DNA from: Methyloceanibacter sp.
GTDB taxonomy: Bacteria > Pseudomonadota > Alphaproteobacteria > Rhizobiales > Methyloligellaceae
Reading direction: 5' to 3'
DNA: 61,576 bases
NCBI GenBank assembly: GCA_022865725.1
Contig: JALHTP010000159.1
Span: 1 to 61,576 of the forward strand
Shown: in pieces, positions 1 through 6,131 of the stretch
Numbering within the stretch: the first letter of the stretch is position 1
Layout of the letters: every line of letters begins with the position of its first letter
Program-made: the position numbers and the translations under genes
The notes under the pieces: model-generated
Seen by the model: only the letters and a program-made list of their open reading frames with translations
Database searches by the model: none
Told to the model about the DNA's origin: nothing

Positions 1-141
1 ACTAGGCCGCCGCCTACAGGCGGGCGGCTCTGGCGCCGCCCTGGTGCCGGCGTGGCCGGCGTAGTGCGGGCCATAGGGTCGGGAACGGGCGCTGGCGCCG
101 GCGCTGGCGTAGGCGCGGGCTCAGGCTCGACGCCCTGTTTG
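1..141. repeat. Terminal direct repeat, left copy (circular closure)
   Basis: Bases 1-141 are identical to 61436-61576. A coding frame runs unbroken through the repeat from one end of the window to the other, so this is one locus seen twice. 141 is a common largest k-mer of short-read metagenome assemblers, so the repeat is best read as an assembly overlap of a circular or circularly permuted molecule and not as a biological terminal repeat. Confidence 0.93.
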
Positions 142-1130
142 GCGTTCTCGCAGTTGATGCAGACGGGCGTGTCGCCACTCTCGAAGTCCATCTCGGCGCC
201 GCACTTCGGGCAAGTACGCTCGTTATCCTCGAATGGAGCCGCCGGCTCTTGGGACTCAGACGGCGGGGCGGGACTTGAACCCGCGACCTCCGGCTCAACG
301 CCAGGGCTGGCCGCTGGTAGCGGCGCAGGTGGCCTGGCGTTCCGGTGCTCTGTCACTGAGCTACCCGCCGCCTCTTGCTCCCGTTCGGGTTCTACTAGCT
401 CGCCCTCGATAGCGTCGCCGTTGGGCATGGTGTCGGGGTCAAGCGGCGCGCCGACCTCGGGGTCGTAGGTGGGTAGGGCTACGGACGCCATTAGCGAAAG
501 GGCGCGGGCTTCCGCGCGCTTCATCGCCATCATCGCCGGCTGCGTGAGGACGGGGCGGACCTTGGCGGCCGGATCGCGGGCTAGGTCGAATAGGCTATCG
601 GGATCGTGCATGGCCCTGGCCGCCTCGACCTCGTCGTCGCTCAGGCCGAGCTTCGTTTGCTCGCCGTCGCTTGTCCAGGTGCGGCCGCCCTGACCCACGC
701 CGCTCTTATCCTTGCTCGGCCAACGCTCGGCCTCGCGGACTAGGCCGTATTGGATCGACGGGATGGGCGTCGACTTCCGCCATAGCTTGCACATCGCCAG
801 CACGTCGCCCTTCCGCGTGGCGCCCATGGCGATCCGCGTCGGCTCGTCGGTTACCATCGAGGGCTGGATCGCGGCAAAGTCGGGGTTCCGCATGGCTAGC
901 CGGCGCCGGCCGTCGATGGTAACGTAAAGCCGGCCCTCGATGATCATTAGCTCGCCGGCTAGCGGGTGGAGCCCCAGGCTGATCGCCACCGCCGCGAAGG
1001 CGTTGACCTTGTTGGGCGCGATGGTATCCTCGGATCGGAGCGTCAGGGTGAAATAGCTAGCCATGATCTCCCTACGCTCGGGCGTTGCCACCATCGGCAA
1101 CATTCCTACGTTCGCGTCTTCGTCGGACAT
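1..1130 (-). CDS. RecT-family single-strand annealing protein, N-terminal part (runs off the left edge)
   Basis: Starts at ATG 1130, preceded by AAGGAG seven bases upstream. It is open to position 1 and continues in the copy at the right edge, ending at 61261; the joined protein is about 434 aa. Residues 20-210 have the RecT look: early HPLAGELMII, then VTIDGRRRLAMR, a central W..KSTPIPS stretch, and a late MAMKRAEARAL helix. A C-terminal zinc ribbon (CPKCGAEMDF ... CINC) and a proline/alanine linker follow. RecT proteins anneal homologous single strands in phage recombination, which fits the SbcC/SbcD-like genes in the same early half. A tRNA-like sequence lies in frame inside the linker (260-370). 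The family call is from pattern only. Confidence 0.72.
   Translation of the reverse strand, partial: MSDEDANVGMLPMVATPERREIMASYFTLTLRSEDTIAPNKVNAFAAVAISLGLHPLAGELMIIEGRLYVTIDGRRRLAMRNPDFAAIQPSMVTDEPTRIAMGATRKGDVLAMCKLWRKSTPIPSIQYGLVREAERWPSKDKSGVGQGGRTWTSDGEQTKLGLSDDEVEAARAMHDPDSLFDLARDPAAKVRPVLTQPAMMAMKRAEARALSLMASVALPTYDPEVGAPLDPDTMPNGDAIEGELVEPEREQEAAGSSVTEHRNARPPAPLPAASPGVEPEVAGSSPAPPSESQEPAAPFEDNERTCPKCGAEMDFESGDTPVCINCENAKQGVEPEPAPTPAPAPAPVPDPMARTTPATPAPGRRQSRPPVGGGL
260..370 (-). tRNA. tRNA-like element with an enlarged anticodon arm, inside the RecT-like gene
   Basis: On the minus strand the sequence has a 7-bp acceptor (CGGCGGG with CCCGCCG), TA at positions 8-9, a D arm GCTC-AGTGACA-GAGC, and a T arm GCGGG-TTCAAGT-CCCGC. 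The anticodon arm is about 56 nt where 17 is normal: a CCGG/CCGG base, a perfect 9-bp helix (AACGCCAGG with CCTGGCGTT) and an inner GCCGCT-ACC-AGCGGC hairpin. No ordinary 7-nt loop with T33 can be drawn, so no anticodon is assigned. CCA is not encoded. The element is read in frame as part of the RecT-like protein. It could be a degenerate tRNA, an intron-bearing tRNA or a tRNA mimic. Confidence 0.5.
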
Positions 1131-1146
1131 GTGGATCTCCTTCCCT

Positions 1147-1521
1147 TTACCACAGACTCGCTTCTGTACGCGCGGGCTCCGGCTGGTCGCAGCCGGAGGG
1201 CCGCACACCTAGCGCCGGAAGCCAGCCGCAAAGGTCATGCCGGCCCCAGGCGTGGTAACGCAATAGGAGATAGGTAACGCGCTGAGCTTGGTGGGGGGGC
1301 ATGGCGGGCATCGGCCCGCCGCGCTGCAACCGCGCTAGGATGAAGGCTTCGGACGGGCGCGCCGCTAGCACCTGGCCGGCGTGGGCGGGGTCGCTACCGC
1401 AAGCCAATCCATCGTCGCGCAGAACGAGGCGGCTACCGCATATGGCGCATCGGTAGCGCGGCTCTCCGCTCCTATAGGTCGATGTGGCTAGGATCGCGCG
1501 CCGGCGCTCGTAGTCTAGGAT
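1147..1521 (-). CDS. Small zinc-binding protein, start codon uncertain
   Basis: The frame encodes a convincing zinc knuckle (YRCAICGSRLVLRDD ... CGSDPAH) upstream of the first conventional start, TTG at 1407, so the gene must begin earlier. After an in-frame TAG near 1530 there is no ATG, GTG or TTG before the knuckle. An ATC at 1521, nine bases after AGGGGG, is a possible rare start; 1521 is given as the outer limit. It is the first gene after the operator promoter at 1552-1581 and leads into the RecT-like gene, whose ATG is 17 bases past its stop. Function unknown. Confidence 0.5.
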   Translation of the reverse strand: MLDYERRRAILATSTYRSGEPRYRCAICGSRLVLRDDGLACGSDPAHAGQVLAARPSEAFILARLQRGGPMPAMPPHQAQRVTYLLLRYHAWGRHDLCGWLPALGVRPSGCDQPEPARTEASLW

Positions 1522-1551
1522 CGGTCGGCACCCCCTCTATAGATCGGCCCG

Positions 1552-1581
1552 ATGATAGCCGATACGGCTAGCGCATGTCAA
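1552..1581 (-). promoter_or_regulatory. Sigma70 promoter P1 with palindromic operator
   Basis: Minus strand TTGACA (1581-1576), an 18-nt spacer and TATCAT (1557-1552). The palindrome AGCCG-ATA-CGGCT (1557-1569) fills the downstream part of the spacer and overlaps the -10 edge. It is one of ten such promoters in the window and would drive the 1147-1521 gene and the RecT-like gene. Confidence 0.85.
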
Positions 1582-1597
1582 GGGCCGTGGGGGCTTT

Positions 1598-1780
1598 CTA
1601 CCGACGATCTCGCCGGCTAAACATGTGGCCGCAGTTGCACTTGGCGCGGGGCATTCGGAGAAGGCGCGGGGCGTCGGAGTCGTCCACTTCGATGTCTTCC
1701 CTGGGCCGGCAGTCGTAGGCGCGGCCGGTTACCGGCCCGTTGATCGTGCGAGTTCTTCTGCCTCGGTAGTGGAGCCACAT
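1598..1780 (-). CDS. Small phage protein with INGPVTG motif
   Basis: A 60-aa basic protein with RTRTINGPVTGRAYDCRP followed by EVDDSDAPRLLRMPRAKC and a C-terminal CNC. Short proteins with this V.GPVTG-R-Y ... VD..DA..LL layout are common beside phage structural or lysis genes, but I do not know a function. The start ATG is two bases past the stop of the upstream muramidase-like gene, so it is the last gene of the lysis operon. Confidence 0.6.
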   Translation of the reverse strand: MWLHYRGRRTRTINGPVTGRAYDCRPREDIEVDDSDAPRLLRMPRAKCNCGHMFSRRDRR

Positions 1781-1781
1781 G

Positions 1782-2534
1782 CTAGACCGGAAGGCTACTC
1801 ACCAGGCGCAGGTACTTCATCGTCATGTATGCCTTTTCAGCTAGGGCGGGATCGCCGGACATGATCCAGCCTGCTAGCTGTACTAGCAGGGCCAGGCGCG
1901 CAATATCGTCAGGCATAGCGACCTCCAAGAGGCTCCGGTTGAACATGTCTAGGTCAACGTAGACGCCGGCGATCTCCGTGCCGCCGTTGAACTGCTCACC
2001 TACTAGCTGGTCGAGCGTCCAGCCGCCATAGGGTAGGCCGGCGAAGTCGATGTCGGGGTCTTCGTCCCATAGCGCGTTAATCAGCAGGCAGTCGGTAAAC
2101 GTCGTCGGGTTGTGCATCAGGTCGACCCAGGCGTGGTAGCTGGTGTAGATCGCGCGGCGCTTCTCGCCATACTCCGGCGTCGCTAGCGCCTCGACGGCGT
2201 CGCGCACCGCCATGCCGGCAATCGCCGGTAGCTCCACGTCGACCACGACCAGGACCAGGGCTTGCCAGAGATCGTCCGGTACGCCGGCGCGGCCCTGCTC
2301 GAGGTGCCAGCGCCCGCCACGGCCGGCTGCCAGCGAAATGTAGGCTAGCGGTATCAGGCCGGCCGCCACGGCGATCTGTAGGTTCTCGATGCGGTTAGGC
2401 GGCTGCTCGGCGCCCGTCCATAGACATTGCCACCACACTAGCTCGCCGGCGGCGCGCAGGTCCTCCGCCGCCTGGGGTGTCAGGCACGTATAGCTGCCGT
2501 CGACGCCTGGAATCCAGTCAGGCTTTAGGGGCAT
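1782..2534 (-). CDS. GH25-like muramidase (putative endolysin)
   Basis: 250 aa. The fold signature of GH25 lysozymes is visible: GVDGSY near residue 10 (usual D.S start of the barrel), VVVDVEL near 110 (an acidic strand in the catalytic position), YTSYHAW near 145, and VYVDLDMFN near 210, matching the usual closing NVDLN.F segment. No signal peptide is seen, so export would need the holin-like protein encoded 600 bp upstream. It overlaps the end of the SAM decarboxylase-like gene by 17 bases. The alternative is a catalytically inactive GH25/DUF1906-like wall binder. Confidence 0.62.
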   Translation of the reverse strand: MPLKPDWIPGVDGSYTCLTPQAAEDLRAAGELVWWQCLWTGAEQPPNRIENLQIAVAAGLIPLAYISLAAGRGGRWHLEQGRAGVPDDLWQALVLVVVDVELPAIAGMAVRDAVEALATPEYGEKRRAIYTSYHAWVDLMHNPTTFTDCLLINALWDEDPDIDFAGLPYGGWTLDQLVGEQFNGGTEIAGVYVDLDMFNRSLLEVAMPDDIARLALLVQLAGWIMSGDPALAEKAYMTMKYLRLVSSLPV

Positions 2535-2889
2535 TAGACGCCTCCGGTAGATGGCCTCGGGGCAAAGTATAGCACCGCACTTTGCCGCCGGCCTCGACGA
2601 AGAAGTCGGCGGCTAGGTGGGCCATTTCTTCCTGGTCGAAGTCGCGGCAGCTAAAGACGTGAACGGCGCCGTAGGGCTCCGGCGCGCTTTTCATTAGGTG
2701 GACGGCGATATGGGATTCGGCGATCAACTGTAGGAGCATGATGTTGCCGTCGTAGTCACCGCCGACCTGGTGGATCGGGCTCAGATGGCAAAGCTCGACG
2801 GCCTCGTTAATGAAGGCTTGGGCGCGCGTTAGCGTCCACCGCTCGGCGGCTACGGCCGGCGTAGCCTGGAAGTCGAGCGCCAGAAACAC
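2518..2889 (-). CDS. S-adenosylmethionine decarboxylase-like protein (SpeD/SpeH class)
   Basis: About 123 aa, the length of the bacterial proenzyme. It holds LIAESHIAVHL, the usual autocleavage site: Glu-Ser, where the Ser becomes the pyruvoyl group, followed by His. VFSCRDFD downstream supplies the conserved Cys, and a late PRG is also typical. The enzyme makes decarboxylated SAM for spermidine synthesis. I chose GTG 2889, eight bases after the previous stop and behind a GGGG run, because translation further upstream overlaps that gene and adds unrelated Arg/Pro-rich sequence. It sits between holin-like and muramidase-like genes, an odd place for a metabolic enzyme. No spermidine synthase is seen in the window. 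Confidence 0.68.
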   Translation of the reverse strand: MFLALDFQATPAVAAERWTLTRAQAFINEAVELCHLSPIHQVGGDYDGNIMLLQLIAESHIAVHLMKSAPEPYGAVHVFSCRDFDQEEMAHLAADFFVEAGGKVRCYTLPRGHLPEASNAPKA

Positions 2890-2900
2890 GGCGCCGGCCC

Positions 2901-3116
2901 CTAGTCGTCGGTCTTGTGGCGGGATGGGTCGGTCAGGTCGAAGTGGGAACCCCGAAGACCTGGCGGGCACTTCTCGCCCTTCGTACACGTCGACTGCTTA
3001 TGGGTGCTGCTGTTGGTGTACTGGCCCGACACCTGGACGATCTGGCCCGAGACGAGGCGCTGCGCCTCAAAGCGCGGCTTACGGCGCCGCCCGATAAACT
3101 CCCCTAGTCCGCTCAT
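2901..3116 (-). CDS. YjzC-like small protein
   Basis: 71 aa from ATG 3116. The core LVSGQIVQVSGQYTN ... KGEKCPPG resembles the short YjzC-type proteins (G-Q-x-x-x-V-S-G-Q-Y, then K-G-E-x-x-P-P). Function is not known. It lies in the lysis operon between the holin-like gene and the SAM decarboxylase-like gene. A longer in-frame start exists at 3155 but would overlap the upstream gene. Confidence 0.55.
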   Translation of the reverse strand: MSGLGEFIGRRRKPRFEAQRLVSGQIVQVSGQYTNSSTHKQSTCTKGEKCPPGLRGSHFDLTDPSRHKTDD

Positions 3117-3154
3117 ACGGGACTCCAATCTGCCGGCAAGACGCCGGCGTCGCA

Positions 3155-3361
3155 TCAGCCACTCCCGTTGATCTTCTTGACCCCGTTCGCAATACCCTTC
3201 CCCAGCACAGGAGCGCCGAGAAGGGTACCGCCGAGCGTGGCTAGAATGGCGACAACCTCCGGCGGGACGGGATGCTCTAGTACCATGCAGATCGTTACTC
3301 CCGTAGAGAGCATGGTGGCTATGAAGGCTACCACTATAATCGCTATCATCTTCTCTGTCAA
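3155..3361 (-). CDS. Putative holin
   Basis: 68 aa from TTG 3361, eight bases after GGAGGG. Two hydrophobic segments (about residues 6-27 and 36-53) separated by a short turn containing EHPVPPE, then a lysine-bearing tail KKING. This matches small class II holins. The muramidase-like gene is three genes downstream in the same operon. It is the first gene after one of the GGTCGACCATTAG elements (3396-3409). Confidence 0.6.
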   Translation of the reverse strand: MTEKMIAIIVVAFIATMLSTGVTICMVLEHPVPPEVVAILATLGGTLLGAPVLGKGIANGVKKINGSG

Positions 3362-3395
3362 TCGCGCGTCCCTCCGTCGAGAGTGGGTCTACTGT

Positions 3396-3409
3396 CCTAA
3401 TGGTCGACC
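3396..3409 (-). promoter_or_regulatory. Late-gene boundary element 1 (GGTCGACCATTAGG)
   Basis: The minus-strand sequence GGTCGACCATTAGG lies directly after the stop of the sigma-like gene, 34 bases before the holin start. It is the same element as at 15093, 17081, 32597 and 35444. No standard -35/-10 pair is seen around it. It is possibly a promoter core for the phage sigma-like factor. Confidence 0.55.
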
Positions 3410-3936
3410 TATCGCACCGGCAGGCCCACGCGGAGCCGGCGGAGCCCTAGCCGGCGTTCCAGCCGGCAGTCGCCAGGTTCACATCCTATCAGTCGGGCGA
3501 TGTCTTCGGCTAGGAGTCCGCCGTAGTCGCGCATCAGGATCACGGCGCGCTCGCTAGCCGGTAGGTGGTCTAAGGCCCCCTCTAGATCAAGGCGGGCCTC
3601 GGTGGAGTCCGACACTACGGCCTGGACGGTTACGGTATCAAGGGAGACCTCGACCGGTCTCGCTTTCCCGCGCCGGCTACGGCGCCCATGTCGCCGGCGG
3701 AGATCTACCGCGCAGCCGTAGAGCCTGGGCCAGAGTAGGGTCGTGAATTTGGAGTGCCGGCGGGGGTCGAAACGGCCCGCGCAGTCCGCCGCGACCGCCA
3801 TTAGCTCGGCCTTCACGTCGTCGGCGTCCAGGTACCCGACTCCGCCGTGAATCCCGACGCGATGGGCGGCGGCCTCGATCATGCCTTGGACCTCGGGCGC
3901 TTGAAGGATGGTGGCGACGGGGTCGGGCGCGTTCAT
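3409..3936 (-). CDS. Sigma70/ECF-like RNA polymerase sigma factor
   Basis: 175 aa. Residues 35-85 resemble sigma region 2 (acidic helix, then FDPRRHSKFTTLLWPRLYG and AVDLRRRHGR, the usual F-x-x-W-x-x-R-x-x-x-D-x-x-R run). Residues 115-170 resemble region 4: LPASERAVILMRDYGG followed by an HTH (EDIARLIGCEPGDCRLE) and a basic tail. It would redirect host RNA polymerase to phage genes. It stands at the end of the tail operon, next to the first of the repeated late elements. A host-like promoter may precede it (3982-4010). Confidence 0.7.
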   Translation of the reverse strand: MNAPDPVATILQAPEVQGMIEAAAHRVGIHGGVGYLDADDVKAELMAVAADCAGRFDPRRHSKFTTLLWPRLYGCAVDLRRRHGRRSRRGKARPVEVSLDTVTVQAVVSDSTEARLDLEGALDHLPASERAVILMRDYGGLLAEDIARLIGCEPGDCRLERRLGLRRLRVGLPVR

Positions 3937-3981
3937 GGCGCAATCTTATCGCGCTAGGCGGCCCGTAGCAAGAGACGCCCC

Positions 3982-4010
3982 ATATTAGTGCTCCCAGCGC
4001 GGTATCACAA
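3982..4010 (-). promoter_or_regulatory. Possible sigma70 promoter for the sigma-like gene
   Basis: Minus strand TTGTGA (4010-4005), a 17-nt spacer and TAATAT (3987-3982), each 4/6 to consensus. It has no AGCCG/CGGCT operator. It overlaps the end of the upstream appendage gene. Confidence 0.3.
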
Positions 4011-4805
4011 GACATATCCATAGCACAATGTCTGTGCCGGACATGGGGGCATTAACCAGGTGCCGCCATAGCTCACACAGGCGCCCACTTTACCATTATT
4101 CCCAGCTACAATTCCCGCGTCTCCCGAATCGCAGTAGTCGTCAAAGTTGACATCTCCCTGGATATTAAGGCCGAAATTAACCGTGGTCGTTACCCCCTCA
4201 GTAAAGACCACGTCCTCCACCAAGAGACTCAAACTACTGTCGCTCTTGATTCCAACATCGTAGGTACCAGGAACGATGGCGTAGATAGTAAAAACTCCAG
4301 CAACAACTACACGATGGCCGTTGTAGTCAGCCTTGATTTCATTAGCCAGGGTTATCGCTGTAGCCAAGCCAGAAGCATTGGGACTGGTTGTCTCGTTTCG
4401 GTTATCCGAATATGGATGAATAGTCGCCTGCAACCTATGGGCATTATAGTCCGCCTTTATCTCATTCGCCAACGTTACTGCGGTGGCCTCACTTGAGGAG
4501 TCCGCCGAGGTTATTACGTTTACTATGTCTGCGTTGCTGTGAAAGGTCGTAGATGCTATGTGGGCGTTGTAGTCGGCCTTTATCTCATTGAGTAAGGTAT
4601 TCAGCGTGGTCTGGTCAGTTGCCGTGCCAGAGGTCACCACATTGGTCGTGTCGTTTGTCAGATGAGCCGTCGCACTAGCGGTAGGGGAGCAGGAACGTGC
4701 CACCTCTGTATGCGTATTAGGCGTGAAAAACCTCACGACCAAATTACTCTTTGCGACCACCGATGGTGCAGAGGGGCCGATATAGCCTACTAGCGTCGCT
4801 GACAT
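4005..4805 (-). CDS. Repeat-containing appendage protein with dockerin-like loop
   Basis: 266 aa. Three tandem copies of a module with core LANEIKADYNAHR (about residues 70-82, 112-124 and 153-165), separated by Asn/Thr-rich stretches, are followed by a beta-rich domain and a calcium-loop-like QGDVNFDDYCDSGDAG near residue 215, similar to half of a dockerin type I module. It is at the distal end of the tail operon, so a fibre or decoration role is inferred. The DNA is clearly more AT-rich than its neighbours, which suggests recent acquisition or swapping. No catalytic motif is seen. Confidence 0.6.
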   Translation of the reverse strand: MSATLVGYIGPSAPSVVAKSNLVVRFFTPNTHTEVARSCSPTASATAHLTNDTTNVVTSGTATDQTTLNTLLNEIKADYNAHIASTTFHSNADIVNVITSADSSSEATAVTLANEIKADYNAHRLQATIHPYSDNRNETTSPNASGLATAITLANEIKADYNGHRVVVAGVFTIYAIVPGTYDVGIKSDSSLSLLVEDVVFTEGVTTTVNFGLNIQGDVNFDDYCDSGDAGIVAGNNGKVGACVSYGGTWLMPPCPAQTLCYGYVL

Positions 4806-4815
4806 ATCAATCTCC

Positions 4816-6120
4816 TCATGTCTTGGTCACCGTCAGAATACAGGTGCAGATGCTTAGACCGCTTCCCGCCGAGTTCACGTAGAAGGCCAGAGCGTCCCCG
4901 TCGGCAATGGCGACCACATCAGGCAGGGTCGCGTTCACGTACCTGTTGGTGTTCGTGATCGTGGGGATGTTCGCCTGGGTTGTGTAGAGAGTCGTGCCTT
5001 GACCGTCCGTGGCCTTGTCAGCGGCGGCAATCTTGTGGATATCTACCGTGAGGCTGGTAGCACCGCACGTCTCATTCGCGTCTAAGATGGCTTCGACCTT
5101 CGTAACCGTGCAGTTGAAGGGGATAATCTGCGTCAATTTCGGTACGGTTGCGCTCGCTACGCCAGCTATGGGGATGACAGCGATTATCGCCGTCGTGCCG
5201 CCGCCGCCAGTAGGGTAGGCCCCGATCTGGAAGGTGGCTTCGCCGTCCGCGCAGGAACCCGATATCCAGACGCCGGTCTCCTCTTGCAGGTTGATACCGG
5301 CCCCAAAGCATAGCGGTTCGCCGTTCGCCGCGAAGTCCACGCCGGAGATCGATGTGGGTATGTCTGGGGGATAGACCCCGACTTCATAGACCGCCTCGCC
5401 GGCGACGAATGAGCCGGATATCCAGACGCCAGCGCCTTCTTCGAAGTCTACGGCATTACCGAAACCGAGCCAGGCGTCCTTAGCCGACCAGTCGACGCCG
5501 GAGATCGACGTAGGCGCGGCCTCGGCATAGGCCCCGATCTTATAGGTGGCCTCGGCGCCCGCGCAGCTACCCGATATCCAGATACCAATGTCTTCTTGTA
5601 GGTCGAGACCGGCCCCGAAACACATGGGGTCGCCGTTTACCGCGAAGTCGACGCCGGACATTCCGCCGCCAGGACCTCCGGCGCAGCCAGGGTAGACGCC
5701 GATCTCGTACGTTGGCCGGCCGGCGACTAGGCTCCCGCTGATCCAGATGCAGTTACCGGCCTCGAAATCGACCTCGAGGGCCGCGCCGATTAGCTCTCCC
5801 TCGTCGTACCAGTTGACCGTGCCGCTAGCGCCGCCGCCCATCGAGTAGGCGCCGATGGTATAGTAGGCGCGATCAACGACGAAGGTGCCAGAGATCCAGA
5901 CGCCGGCGCCGGCGATGAGGTCTACCTTCCTACCGGCCCCGAGAAGGTTCCCGTTATACCACCAGTAGACCGGCACGTTGGCGGCGGGGATGATGCCGCT
6001 GATGGCGTCGGCGCGGATGGCATCGCCGGCGGAAAAGGCCTCGACGCGCCGTTTGAGCGCGCGGATTTCGATGTCGATCTCTACTAGGTGATCCTGAATG
6101 TCGCCAGCGGAATTGACCAC
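4816..6120 (-). CDS. Tail appendage protein with five tandem beta repeats
   Basis: 434 aa. After a short helical N-terminus (residues 1-35, possible attachment segment), five roughly 50-residue repeats follow, each ending in a core like VDFE.G.GVWISGS..G.A.Y.IG.YP. A C-terminal domain of about 130 aa (IPFNCTVTKVEAIL ... TLPDVVAIADGDALAF) resembles a jelly-roll-like receptor-binding module. It follows the baseplate hub gene by 11 bases. The repeats look like stacked beta units of a fibre shaft. No enzyme signature. Confidence 0.62.
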   Translation of the reverse strand: MVNSAGDIQDHLVEIDIEIRALKRRVEAFSAGDAIRADAISGIIPAANVPVYWWYNGNLLGAGRKVDLIAGAGVWISGTFVVDRAYYTIGAYSMGGGASGTVNWYDEGELIGAALEVDFEAGNCIWISGSLVAGRPTYEIGVYPGCAGGPGGGMSGVDFAVNGDPMCFGAGLDLQEDIGIWISGSCAGAEATYKIGAYAEAAPTSISGVDWSAKDAWLGFGNAVDFEEGAGVWISGSFVAGEAVYEVGVYPPDIPTSISGVDFAANGEPLCFGAGINLQEETGVWISGSCADGEATFQIGAYPTGGGGTTAIIAVIPIAGVASATVPKLTQIIPFNCTVTKVEAILDANETCGATSLTVDIHKIAAADKATDGQGTTLYTTQANIPTITNTNRYVNATLPDVVAIADGDALAFYVNSAGSGLSICTCILTVTKT

Positions 6121-6131
6121 TTGATCTACCC

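Noticed and set aside
260..370. Ordinary tRNA with an assignable anticodon
   Set aside because: No 7-nt loop with T33 can be drawn; an archaeal-type bulge-helix-bulge intron also does not give a normal loop.
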